Program-made: the position numbers and the translations under genes | Origin: Lineus longissimus | Lineage: Eukaryota; Nemertea; Pilidiophora; Heteronemertea; Lineidae | Assembly: GCF_910592395.1 (NCBI RefSeq) | Contig: NC_088321.1 | Coordinates: forward strand, 12,526,001 to 12,590,000 | Reading direction: 5' to 3' | DNA: 64,000 nt | The notes under the pieces: model-generated | What the model was told of the DNA's origin: nothing | What the model saw: only the letters and a program-made list of their open reading frames with translations | The model's database searches: none | Shown here: positions 35,301 through 46,266 of the stretch, one piece after another | How the letters are laid out: every line of letters starts with the position of its first letter | Numbering within the stretch: position 1 is the stretch's first letter

Positions 35301-36520
35301 TGGAAAAGGCTTAAGTGCAAAGAGTCGTCAACGTCTTCGGCGCTGGAGCTCAAAAACATTTGTACAAAACAAATTAAGTCAGTTAAAGTCCGTGGTATTA
35401 ACTTTAGCTCGGCGTAAATATGGTTAAGTTCGCCAAGCTTAACTGAAGCAGGTTAAGAGTTAGTGCCTTCATTTTTACCTATTTGAACTATCACACCCGG
35501 TTTCTGTTTTTATTGATCAGTTGTGTAAGACAAGTTTAACCAACAATAACGTGGCGTCAACTCCTCCAACACGTTTAATGCAAACGTAAAGTGAACGTGT
35601 TGGTGACTTCGGTTGGAAAACCACAGGCATGCCAGGCCCTAATAGATAACTTCGCAACCCAACAGTAATGTTAGTGTTCAGCTTTGTCATTCAGTCCTCA
35701 GTATTGTAAACACTAGTATAGGATACCTTGGACAGGCCGTATTTTGTTACTGGATATTTCCCATCCATTCTTGGCACAACGCACAACAATAACCAGTATA
35801 TAGAATTCACATTGGTACCCGAATGAAGATTTTCTGGCCGAAAATGACAAAAATCAATTCATTCCACCAATGTACATCAATGCATACTTACGAATAAAGA
35901 CCTTCAACATGGCAGCACGTTCTCAGTTCCGTGTGGCACGGCTTTGTGATACAGTCATTCAGTCACAGCCAATCAGATTGTGGGTATTTTTACATATCAC
36001 TCGCCGAATCCTCATTTCCCATTGTCATTACAGTTAAATATGAGAGTAAGTATGGCACGCATTCTCAAAAACTATCCTAAAGGGATTTTATCCAAACATT
36101 CTGACTGCGAATGTTGTCTCTTTAAAACAGACTACAGTTTTAGTTTGAGGTACTTCAGAGTAATAGAAGTTGTTCCTTGCTGTCGAGTATGTCGGTATTG
36201 ACGTCTCTTCACACACCACTCAGGTGGAGTGATCAGTATGTGAATTCGACATTGATATTCATTATACATCGATTTATCCGCCCGTGGTTTTGTGAGAAAT
36301 GTTAACTATAAACCCTTGTCGTATAGAAAACCGACTGATGTTCATAAAGGAAGACGGCGACTCTGACTCCATTGACGAAATATCTTATAACAGAGGACCT
36401 GTCCGTTCAAAGATACAATGCAGCTTGTACTGTTATGACAAGAACACACGCAATGAGACCTGTAAAGCCTTTAGCTTTAATATCAACACAAACTGTTGTG
36501 AAATTTTACAAGATATGTAA
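32315..36520 (+). CDS. Gene 5: divergent LamG-PAN protein lacking exon 2
   Basis: Exons 32315-32396, 34265-34307, 34712-35265 and 36327-36520. Exon 2 is gone: the sequence passes from TTGCCTGCCTCA directly to GGAAGGACCGG (about 32584), joining two GCCTCA words that lie about 230 bp apart in gene 1. Exon 2 starts and ends in phase 1, so exon 1 still joins exon 3 in frame, giving about 290 residues. The LamG domain is the most divergent of the array in its middle (SIDVTSKSRPRE and nearby), yet keeps SFALYFR, FLVVTVD and YLDGVKLNAR. The PAN exon is intact. The large intron before exon 3 holds a 691-bp transposon. It looks functional despite the loss; expression is unknown. Confidence 0.68.
33304..33994. 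mobile_element. 691-bp terminal-inverted-repeat element, complete copy
   Basis: The inverted ends are GGAAGTTCCACGGTGACGTCAC (33308-33329) and its near-exact complement at 33968-33989. The flanks are ATTCATCA (33296-33303) and ATTCATTA (33995-34002), compatible with an 8-bp target duplication. The TIRs include the palindrome TGACGTCA, a CRE/ATF-type site. I find no transposase frame, so it is probably non-autonomous. A second copy begins at 63369, also in intron 2. Confidence 0.7.
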
Positions 36521-39335
36521 AAAATAATTTCAGAAAAGCAAGGGATACAACGTTACAACTTTGTTCCATAGGGGAGGATTCGACTAATTGTGTTAAATTT
36601 TATTGGATTCTTCGTGAGAATAATTGAACTTCAGGAGAATATTATGTTGATAGCAGCGTGCGTGTGCAATTTACAGATCATAGTTACATGATAGCTATTT
36701 CGAGATTTCTTTTTCGAGATTAAAAAATTACAAAAGACTTGGACAAAATCTATCGATTGCAACGAAGTTTAACAAACACACGCAGATATCAAGTTTACGC
36801 ATCTTGGCGTTGTCCAAGACATTTATTGATATCATAGTTTTGGATATACTAGTATATATAGCCGCACTTACACCACCTGAAAATGGACCACCAATCTTGG
36901 TTCGCGAACCAATGCCGCACCATCGAAAATCCACCAAGCGCTTACACCAGCGCTGCAGCTAGTTATAAAATCCGGCTACAGATGGCGCGCAAACAATAAG
37001 CAGAACGCAGAAAGCCTTGGCAGAAAGCGCCATTTTGAAAGCGCCGCCTGGAGCCAAACCATCTAACTAGCTAATTGCCGATCCATTTGCGCGTACACCA
37101 CGACAAAGCCGAGCTTTTAACAAGCCGGGCGAATTTGGACCATCAAGCTTGGTGGGACAAATTCGCTCGGCAATTTGTATCGGCAATGGATTGCCGAACC
37201 AATCTGTCGCGGCAATGTGGTGGTGTAAGTGCAATTGGTCCACCAATATATCGTGGTGTAAGCGCAGCTATAATTGATGTATTTCCGTACTGACATGAAC
37301 AGGGGTATATCCTGTGGGCCCTCAAATACACACACTAGTGCACAGTGCATAGACGCTGTACGAGATGTTCTGTAAAGCAATTAGTGTATTGCTGACTTGC
37401 TAAGGAACAAGAAAAACCTCGCAAAAGCATTTGGATGAAGCAACACCCAAATTTATTCGGAAGGATGAATTTTATCTTAGGAAAAATCCTTGACCAGATT
37501 TCTGTGTAAATATAAATATGTCTTTGCAAAATCCGATCTTCACATCGGTTTTAAATCCGAATCCTCCTCAACCACAGTGGACAGCGGTATACCATTAACA
37601 TGACTGTATTTACCATAAACAACATTTCCTGAAGCAGACGATGTGTGTTTCAAACTGACCGTCTCCTCAGGCCGTGTTCCAAATAACAACGTCCAAGATA
37701 CGCATAAACCAAATTTGGGGGTAAACGCATTAACAATGAGGGAAGTGGGATAATTCTCTCACTTCTAGTAGGTAAAACTATGGTGAAGTTTATTTTTATC
37801 TACCATATTCGCATGCCTTATCAAAGCCCTAACTTTACTTTCAAAATTATCGGATTTCCATCAAATCATACATAATTGGAAATTGATAGATTTCGAAACT
37901 CTTTATATCTTTGCTTCCAACTCAATCAATACGAACAATGGTTTCATTGATACGACCATGCGTGAATACAGTTAATGAGTTTTGAACTATTTCACTGCGT
38001 GTTTTATCCGTGTTCAAGAAAGCTCCTTCTCTCGTGCACCATCCTTTGTTTTATGTTCAAAGTAAGAGTAGAGCAGGCCAACATGTCGTAAAACAACGGC
38101 TCGTTTGCAAGTGTCACATCAACTCTGGTACTGGTCATGGCCACCTTAGCTCTTTCGTCGATACCGATTAACCGAGGCCGCAACTTCGACCGGCGGCCCA
38201 CTTACTGTTGTGACAGGGGAGTAGATCTTTAATTATGGAGGCATCTTCTTCTGCGCTGCTCCAAAATAATTGAAAATACCGGAAAGTGGCAGCATCTTGG
38301 CCTTCGGGAAAAAGATTGGAACTACCTACTTTGATCACGACATCAATTATACCATCGATTCGATAATAAATGATCATTATATTCGTCAAACTTTTTGTTT
38401 GAAGAGGCAATTTCTCCGCGGTGGTTTGACGAATGTTCGTGCAAGAGATATCAATGTGTTGCTAGCGATGTCCAGTTGTGTCTTTAAAAAAGATAAGTGA
38501 ACATTAGCGTTGCAGCAGTGTACAATAATCCCATACATGCCTAAAGGGGTAATGAAATTGTCACCTATAATATGTACAATGATGAACACAAATTGAAAGT
38601 GTATATTGGGATTAAAGCTAATATATAACTTCGACACAATGCAAGAACATAACTACACAATGTATCCGTTATACCCTTTGTTTAGTGTGTACAAGTGGAG
38701 TGTCAGCCTTGGTAGTCTGGTGGTAGTTGTCTGTGAGGTCGTTTATAGACGTTTTTTATTCTCAGGCTGTTTTAACGATAAACATTACAGCACTAAATAT
38801 TTTCTATCGTTTTGTTTTGAAGAATGAAGTGTTTTTCTTTACGACTAACAGCTGTCCTCTTACGGCAAGTGTATGCATGCCTTTTCAGCTGCAATCACTA
38901 CCGGACTCCAGAAACATTGCCTAGTTTACCCAAAGCAAGATTGTTGAAACAGATGTTGACTAAATCTCATGCCCAGAAAACGCAATAGCGAGATCTTTTT
39001 ATAAGCGTTTCGTGATAGGTTTTACAAAGAGCATTCATCAGACACCATATTGCAACACAGTTCCGACATGCGCGTGCATAGGCAGACGGTCTTCGAAGTT
39101 CTGATCAAATTCGTATGATTATCTCTTAGTCAAGATTGAAAAAGAATCTTTCAAGAATCGAGTAACGAATGTACATTGAAAATTCGAAGAATACAGCACA
39201 GATACAGCTATACTTGATAACTCTGTAACATTCATTCGAACTTTTGAACCAGGAAGAAAAAACCCATTGTATTGGGATTGGTATTGTATTGTTACCCCAC
39301 TCCGATCCAGTGTGAGTTAGGCTTTCAGTTCGACT
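36521..39335. other. Intergenic region of the array, rearranged
   Basis: Spacer between genes 5 and 6. It contains the MITE at 36857-37272. At about 37635-37870 it holds DNA not seen in the other spacers, and it lacks the GC-rich block. A frame related to the recurring short ORF starts near 38823 but is shifted. I see no supported gene. Confidence 0.45.
36857..37272. mobile_element. 416-bp MITE with TATAGC ends
   Basis: The ends are TATAGCCGCACTTACACCAC (left) and the complement of TATAGCTGCGCTTACACCAC (right), with a further inverted GGTGGACCAAT/GGACCACCAAT pair inside. The other units lack this block between GATATTATAG and TGTATTTCCG. It has no coding capacity. A TA target duplication is possible, but the AT-rich flanks make the exact borders uncertain. 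Confidence 0.6.
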
Positions 39336-42300
39336 ATGCTCCGCCTACTTACCGTTATACATGTATTATTCCTTCAATCCATCGTCTGTAGAAGTACTGG
39401 AGACACATGTATCAACCACAGAGGTGAGTTGTTTTGAATTATTCAGGTCCCCGTTAATGAAATCAATTCAGCTCAGTCATTCCAGGGCGCACAAATTAGG
39501 CGATTACATCATTCTCAATCCTATATCTGATAGTACGATGAATTCAAATGCTTAAAACAATTATACTTTTGCCGTATTAACAAAGTGCGTTAGGGTTGCT
39601 TGCCTTTCTCGAATCATTTCAGAGCTTGGAGCAAAGCGTTTGGCCAGCAGGTGCCCACTGCCAAATGATTGCGTCATTTGCCGGTGGTTGCCGTTCTAAA
39701 ATTCGCATTGGACACATCGCCTCTTTCAAGAAAACTGATGGTACAGTTGTAGTTATAATTCATTGGAAAGCACAGCAATCAACTTTTCACATGCAACATA
39801 TCATATTGCTTGAGTGGAGTTACTGAGCGCCTCAGGAAGGACCGGCCTATGGGTGAAACACTCACATTCTGGGTATGCACTCGTTCACGAGCCACGACAG
39901 TCTTTAGCGCCCAAAAGGGCTTCCAGTCTATTAAAAAGTTCAACATGAGCATTCGTATCCCACCCCTTTTATGGCTGCGAAAGGCATACTTGTTTAGGCT
40001 CTACCCATCGAGGCGGTAGTAGAACTCGGGTATTGTCTGGCTTGGGATCTTATTGGTGAGTGGATCCAATACACACTATATATCTGAATGATACCAATGG
40101 CAGCAGCTTGGATCGCAATTTCAAGATATTGGTGCTAATTTCTACGAAAGCCCAAAAGGCTCATCTGAAATTCGAAATCCGAAATTTGAGATGCAATATT
40201 AACCAATCAGAGGGAAACTTTCAACATTTCAAAACCAATTAGATGTCGTGAAACATTTTATTCGGTGAATGCAAAATGGCCGCAATCGGCACTGCGTTTA
40301 TATGCATCATATCATTGTAAGAAGCTAGATCAGCTCGACTTGCTGATGTCAGGTGATTATTTTACATATACCGTGATGCATTCTTGACGCAATGATTAGT
40401 AGAAAATAGGTCAAATATATTGCATTCTTTCAAAATGATATTCTTGTTAGTCTGACTAGCTCAAAGAATCGTGCCCATGTCGGGTTATGGCTGCAAGTTA
40501 ACAAAAAAAGCTTGACTTAATTGAACCACCAGTTGTCTCTAAATTTACTTTGAAATTTCTCCATTGTCATAACTTAATGTTACACTTGATCTAATTTGCT
40601 AAAAGTTTCCAAGCGATTAGGGATTTGGAATTTCGGGTTTCAGATTCGAGAATTTCGGACTTCGGATTTCGAATTTCAGATGGGCCTCTGAGCTTTCGTA
40701 AATTTTAGTAAATCAAGTTAAAGTAATAAAATTGACTGAGGCGATTTAAATGGAACAATGTTGTGTTCCTTTTCAGACACCAGTGTGTTCTTTCTTAATG
40801 GAACTGACAGGAATATAAGGTAACTGCGTCTGTGGATTCTACATTATTCATAAACTTTGGAAGCAAAACCACTGCATCTTTGTTCCCTTTTATTCCCGCA
40901 TCCAATATTGTAACACTGCTCAACAGGGGAGCTAGCTTCCAGTCTACCGCAATACGATGCTACACAGCCATAGAAGACCTACAGTTTGCTTCTTTTCATC
41001 GCCATTTCCGTCTGCAGTTCCAAGCCATCAGAATCAGTCGGGTATCAATCGGTTGCTCCACTCTACTTGAGGCTGTTTATGTTTATACTTTGGCTGTGGC
41101 TCCGTGTACAGACTTTGTCATTTATGGCATCGGAATTTCTCCATAGAAGTTAACGACTGTGTCTTTAAATGCAAAAGTTTTCAAGACATTTTAACTCTAC
41201 GATTTCAAAATCCCCCAGTGTGAAATACGGTGCAAATTTCGCCAAGTCAACTTAATTTGGTGAGGTTCTCTCATTTAATGGATGTGATCATGATGTTAAG
41301 CTGAACATTGATCTTCAGAAAAACGATGTCGTTTCGTTTGCTCTCTACTTTCGGCAGCGTCACCATAACAGACGATGTGAATCAATAATTTGGATTTCTG
41401 GAAGACGCTTTGACGTTTACGTCAATAGCTTTCGTGGTATACATGTAATGTGTAATAACCGACATCATAAGAATTTGGCGCGAAGAACTGAAACTGGAAA
41501 GGCACTCAAGGCGCGTGTTTGGTATTTTCTTGTTGTAACGGTGGACAAAGTAAGAAATATCCATAAGATTTACCTCGACGGAGTAAAACTGAATGCTAGA
41601 AAGATTCCAAGATATGTCAAGTTCAGATCAGGTCGCTTTCATTTTCTTGGTCGTCATTTCCCCATCCCAGGAAGACGCTGCCTTTCACATCCTTTTATCG
41701 GTGCTATGTCCAACCTTAGGATTTTTCCATGTCTCTTGAATCAACGGGAGGTTCGAAGTATTTATGAGAGCGGTAAGTCAGAAGTTAAGAGTTAGTGCCT
41801 TCATTTTCACCTATTTGAACTATCACACCCGGGTTTTGTTTTCACTGATCAGTTGTCTAAGACAAGTGTAACCAACAATAACGTCGCGTCAACTCCTCCA
41901 ACACGTTTAATGCAAACGTAAAGTGAACGTGTTGGTGACTTCTGTTGGAAAACCACAGGCATGCCAGGACCTAATAGATCATTTCGAAACCCAACAGTAA
42001 TGTTAGTGTTCAGCTTTGTCCTTTAGTCCTCAGCATTGTAAATACAAGTATAGGATACCTTGGACAAGCCATATTTTGTTACTGGATATTTCCCATCCAT
42101 TCTTGGCACAACGCACAACACTAACCAGTATATAGAATTGACACTGATACAAGAATAAAGATTTTCTGGCCGAAAATGACAAAAATTAATTGATTCCGCC
42201 AAATGTAGACAAATGCATACTTACGAAATATAATTCGTTACCATGCTAACAACTTATGAACGTTGAAACTGATCCCAGCCTGAAACTGCGGCAATAAATA

Positions 42301-42936
42301 CCTTGAACTTGGCAGCACGTTCTCAGTTCCGTGTGGCACAGCTTTGTGATACAGTCATTCAGTCACAGCCAATCAGATTGTGGGTATTTTTACATATCAC
42401 TCGCCGAATCCTCATTTCCCATTGTCATTACAGTTAAATATGAGAGTAAGTATGGCACGCATTCTCAAAAACTATTTTAAAGGGATTTTATCCAAACATT
42501 CTGACTGCGAATGTTGTCTCTTTAAAACAGACTAGTTTGAGACCTACAGTTTTAGTTTGAGGTACTTCAGAGATATAAAAGTTGTTCTTTGCTGTCGAGT
42601 ATGTCGGTATTGACGTCTCCTCACACACCACTCGGGTGGAGTGGTCAGTATGTCAGTTTGACATTTTGACATTCATTTTACCTCGATCTACCCACCCGTT
42701 GTTTGTAATAAAAAAAATTAACTTTAAACCCTTGTCGTATAGAAAACCGACTGATGTTCATAAAGGAAGACGGCGACTCTGACTCCATTGACGAAATATC
42801 TTATAACAGAGGACCTGTCCGATCAAAGATACAATGCAGCTTGTACTGTTATGACAAGAACACACGCAATGAGACCTGTAAAGCCTTTAGCTTTAATATC
42901 AACACAAACTTTTGTGAAATTTTACATAATATGTAA
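39336..42936 (+). pseudogene. Gene 6: LamG-PAN gene with a nonsense codon in LamG
   Basis: Exons 39336-39423, 39651-39740, 40777-40819, 41219-41772 and 42743-42936. All junctions and phases are preserved, and the signal peptide belongs to a second type (MLRLLTVIHVLFLQSIVC). The LamG exon carries TAA at 41253-41255 where other copies have TAT or TTC (Tyr/Phe), twelve codons into the exon. The rest of the exon and the PAN exon are open. Only one base makes the stop, so it could be a recent null allele, a sequencing error or an early pseudogene. From exon 3 onward the gene is nearly identical to gene 1. Confidence 0.65.
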
Positions 42937-45850
42937 AAAATCATTTCAGAAAAGCAAGGGATACAACGTTACAACTTTGTTCCATAGAGGAGGATTCGAC
43001 CTATTGTGTTCAATTCCATTGGATTCTTCGTGAGAAATATTGAACATCAGGAGAATATTATGTTGATAGCAGCATGCTTGTGCAATTTACAGATCATAGT
43101 TACATGGTAGCTATTTCGAGATTTCTATTTCGAGATTAAGAAATGACAAAAGACTTGGACAAAATTTATCGATTGCAACGAAGTTTAACAAACACGTGCA
43201 GATATCAAGTTTACGCATTTTGGCGTTGTCCAAGTCATTTATTGATATTATAGGTTTGTATCTATTAACCTGTGTGTATTTCCGTATTGACATATGAACA
43301 GGGGTATGTCCAGTGGGCCCTCAAATACACACACTCGTGCACAGTACAAAATGTTGTACCAGATGTTCTATAAACCAATTAGTGTATTGCTGACTTGCTA
43401 GGGAACAAAATGGCGAACCCTAACATATACAAAAAGAACTTCGCAAAATCATTTGGATGAAGCAACACTCGAGCTTATTCGGAAGGATGACCTGATTTCT
43501 GTGTAAATATAAATATGTCTTTGCAAAATCTGATCTCCAGTTCGGTTGTAATTCCAAATCCCCCACAACCACAGTGGACAGCGGTACACCATTAACATGA
43601 CCGTTATTACCATAAACAACATTTCCTGTGGTTTATGTTATGTTGAGGCCTGTTAGATTGATTATGGGCGGAACCCATGCTTAGTAGTGCATGGCCAAAC
43701 AGTTAGCACAGCATTACTGGGCTCACATGGCTTAAAGGAGACAATACAGTATATTCTTGCAAATTAACAGGCGACTAGAACGGAAATCGACAAAAATTGA
43801 ACCATAACTACCATTCAAATCACAGATTGGTTCTCAGTTTTTAGAGTGCAACTTGATCATCTAGTTGACAATTCAGGTAGAAATAACATTATTTTCCGAA
43901 GAAAAAACCGTTCAATCGGATTTTCTATTTTTGTTGTGTAGCAAGTCGAATGTCGCTCTGAGCTTGGCAGGTTAAGACGGACTGTGTGTTCCTTTCACTA
44001 TTGTCTGCCTTTTGTGAAGTCTGACGACATCAATTTCTTCTATTATCTCCTGGTGTCACCTGGGCGCATCTTATGTGTGACATGCTACTGGTTTTGCTAG
44101 AACGGGCCACAGATATGATGATGTGTATGAAAACAAATTCTTTTTCAGGAATGCATGCTTTACTTCTAATCGCAGAAGGATAGTTCCATTTGACTGACTT
44201 TAAGACATACACATCAAAGAGAATGTTTTTCAACGCTATACAGGCAACGTCAAGCCAATCACAAAGCAATGTATCAAATTAGAATAAACAGCTTAAAACT
44301 GATTAAGGGCCTGTAAAATAAAATACATAAAAATAGTGATTGGCTTTGACATACACTGACTGCATGCGAAGCTTAGCTCAAATTTATTAGTAATTTTGTC
44401 TTAACCAATTTTGGACTGCAGGAGAGTGTGAGAAGCAAGGATTTAAGGCAGAACATAAGACATTCAAAATAGTGTACATATTGGAAATTGATAGATTTCG
44501 AAACTCTTTATCTTTTTGCTTCCAACTCAATCAATACGAACAATGGTTTCATTGACACGACCATGCATGAATACAGTTAATTAGTTTTGAACTATTTCAC
44601 TGGGTGTTTTATCCGTGTTCCGGAAAGCTCTCACTCTCTCGTTGCACTATCCTTTGTTTTATGTTCAAAGTATGAGTAGAGTAGGCCAACATGTCGTAAA
44701 ACAACGGCTCGTTTGCAAGTGTCACATCAACTCTGGTACTGGCCATGGCCACCTTAGCTCTTTCGTCGATACCGTTTTACCGAGGCCGCAACTTCGACCG
44801 GCGGCCCTCTTACCAAGCTTACGATTGCGACAAATGAGTATGTCGTTAATTATGGACACGCTTTCTTTCGCTACATCAGCTCCAAAGAAATGTGTTACCA
44901 GCCTCAGGCGTAATACCGGAAAGTGGCAGCATGTTGGTCTTCGGGAAAAGGATTGGAACTACCTACTTTGGTCACTACTTGAATTATACTATTGATTGCT
45001 TTATAAATGATCATTGTATTCGTCAAGCTCTTTGTTTGTAGAGGCAACTTCTCAACGGCATCATAACGAATGTTCCTACAAGAGGTATCCATGTGTTGCA
45101 AGCGGTGTCTAGTTGTGTCTAGTAAAATGATCAGTGAAAATTAGTGTCAACAAACATTTGTTTTCGCACTTTTGAAAATCGGACATCGAAGCAGGTTGCA
45201 GCTGTCTACAATGCTCATGTACATGCCTAAATCAAAGTGGTAATAAAATTGTCACCTGTGGCAAGAATTGAAGTTTGCTGTGAGGTTTCGGTGAACGGGA
45301 TAAATCATGTACAATGATGTATACAAATAGAAAGTGTCTCTTTGGATTAAGGCTAAGATATAACTTCAACACAATTAAAGAACATAACTGCACAATGTAT
45401 CCGTTATACGCATTGTTTAGTGTGTGCAAGTGGAGTGCCAGCCTTGATATATATATATATATATAACGAGTCTTGTATAGCGCAGTATCCGATCCATTAG
45501 GATCGCTCAAAGCGCTGCATCACTGCTAATGAAGGCTTCAGAAAAGAGGAAATGTTGATAGTCGGGCGATAGTTGTAGTGTGTGCAAGTGGAGTGCCAGC
45601 CTTGATTGTCGGGCGATAGTTATATGTGAGGTCAATTATGGACTTTTTTCATTCTTATGCTGTTTTAACGATATACATTACGTCACAAAACATTTGCTAT
45701 CGTTATGTTTTGAGGATGAAGTGTGTTTTTCTCCGACTAAGTCTAACTGCTGTCCTCTTACGGCAATTGTCTGCATGCCTTTTCAGCTGCAATCACTACC
45801 TGACTACCAGAAACATTGCCTATTTTACCCAAAGCAAGATTGTTGAAACA
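39810..45850. repeat. Segmental duplication, copy 2 (partner about 4800-10600)
   Basis: Covers the 3' part of gene 6 and most of the following spacer, and matches gene 1 and its spacer closely. See the partner entry. Confidence 0.75.
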
Positions 45851-46266
45851 GATAAAGATGTTGACTAAATCTCATGCCCAGAAAACGCAATAGCGAGATC
45901 TTTTTATAAGCGTTGCGTGATAGGTTTTCTTTATGAAAATTGTAAATGCGCATTACAAAGAGCATTCATCAGACACCATATTGCAACACCGTTGCGACAT
46001 GCGCGTGCATTGGCAGACTGCCCTCGAAGTTCTGATCAAATTCATATGATTATCTCTTAGTCAAGATTGAAAAAGAATCTTTCAAGAATCGAGTAACGAA
46101 TGTACATTGAAAATTCGAAGAATACAGCACAGATACAGCTATACTTGATAACTCTGTAACATTCATTCGAACTTTTGAACCAGGAAGAAAAAACCCATTG
46201 TATTGGGATTGTAATTGTATTGTTAGCTCACTCCGATCCAGTGTGAGTTAGGCTTTCAGTTCGACT
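42937..46266. other. Intergenic region of the array, without GC-rich block
   Basis: Spacer between genes 6 and 7, of the same type as 7926-10600. It contains a short retroelement tail (45450-45554) and, immediately after it, a tandem repeat of GTGTGTGCAAGTGGAGTGCCAGCC (about 45421 and 45577). A recurring short frame runs from about 45715 to 45868. No supported gene. Confidence 0.45.
45450..45554 (-). mobile_element. 3' tail of a CR1/L2-like retroelement with TA-repeat end
   Basis: An insertion of about 105 bp flanked by TTGATA (45444-45449 and 45555-45560). On the - strand it reads GGATACTGCGCTATACAAG and ends in a (TA)n run. The 3' end of the fragment at 50966-51330 reads nearly the same (GGATACTGCGCTATATAAG) before its TTA repeat. 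Both therefore belong to one family or to related ones. Confidence 0.65.

Noticed and set aside
38004-38201. Minus-strand frame with IGIDERAKVAM and VTLANEP, repeated in several spacers
   Set aside because: It is not kept open in all units, lies opposite another open frame, and has no recognisable family or splice context.
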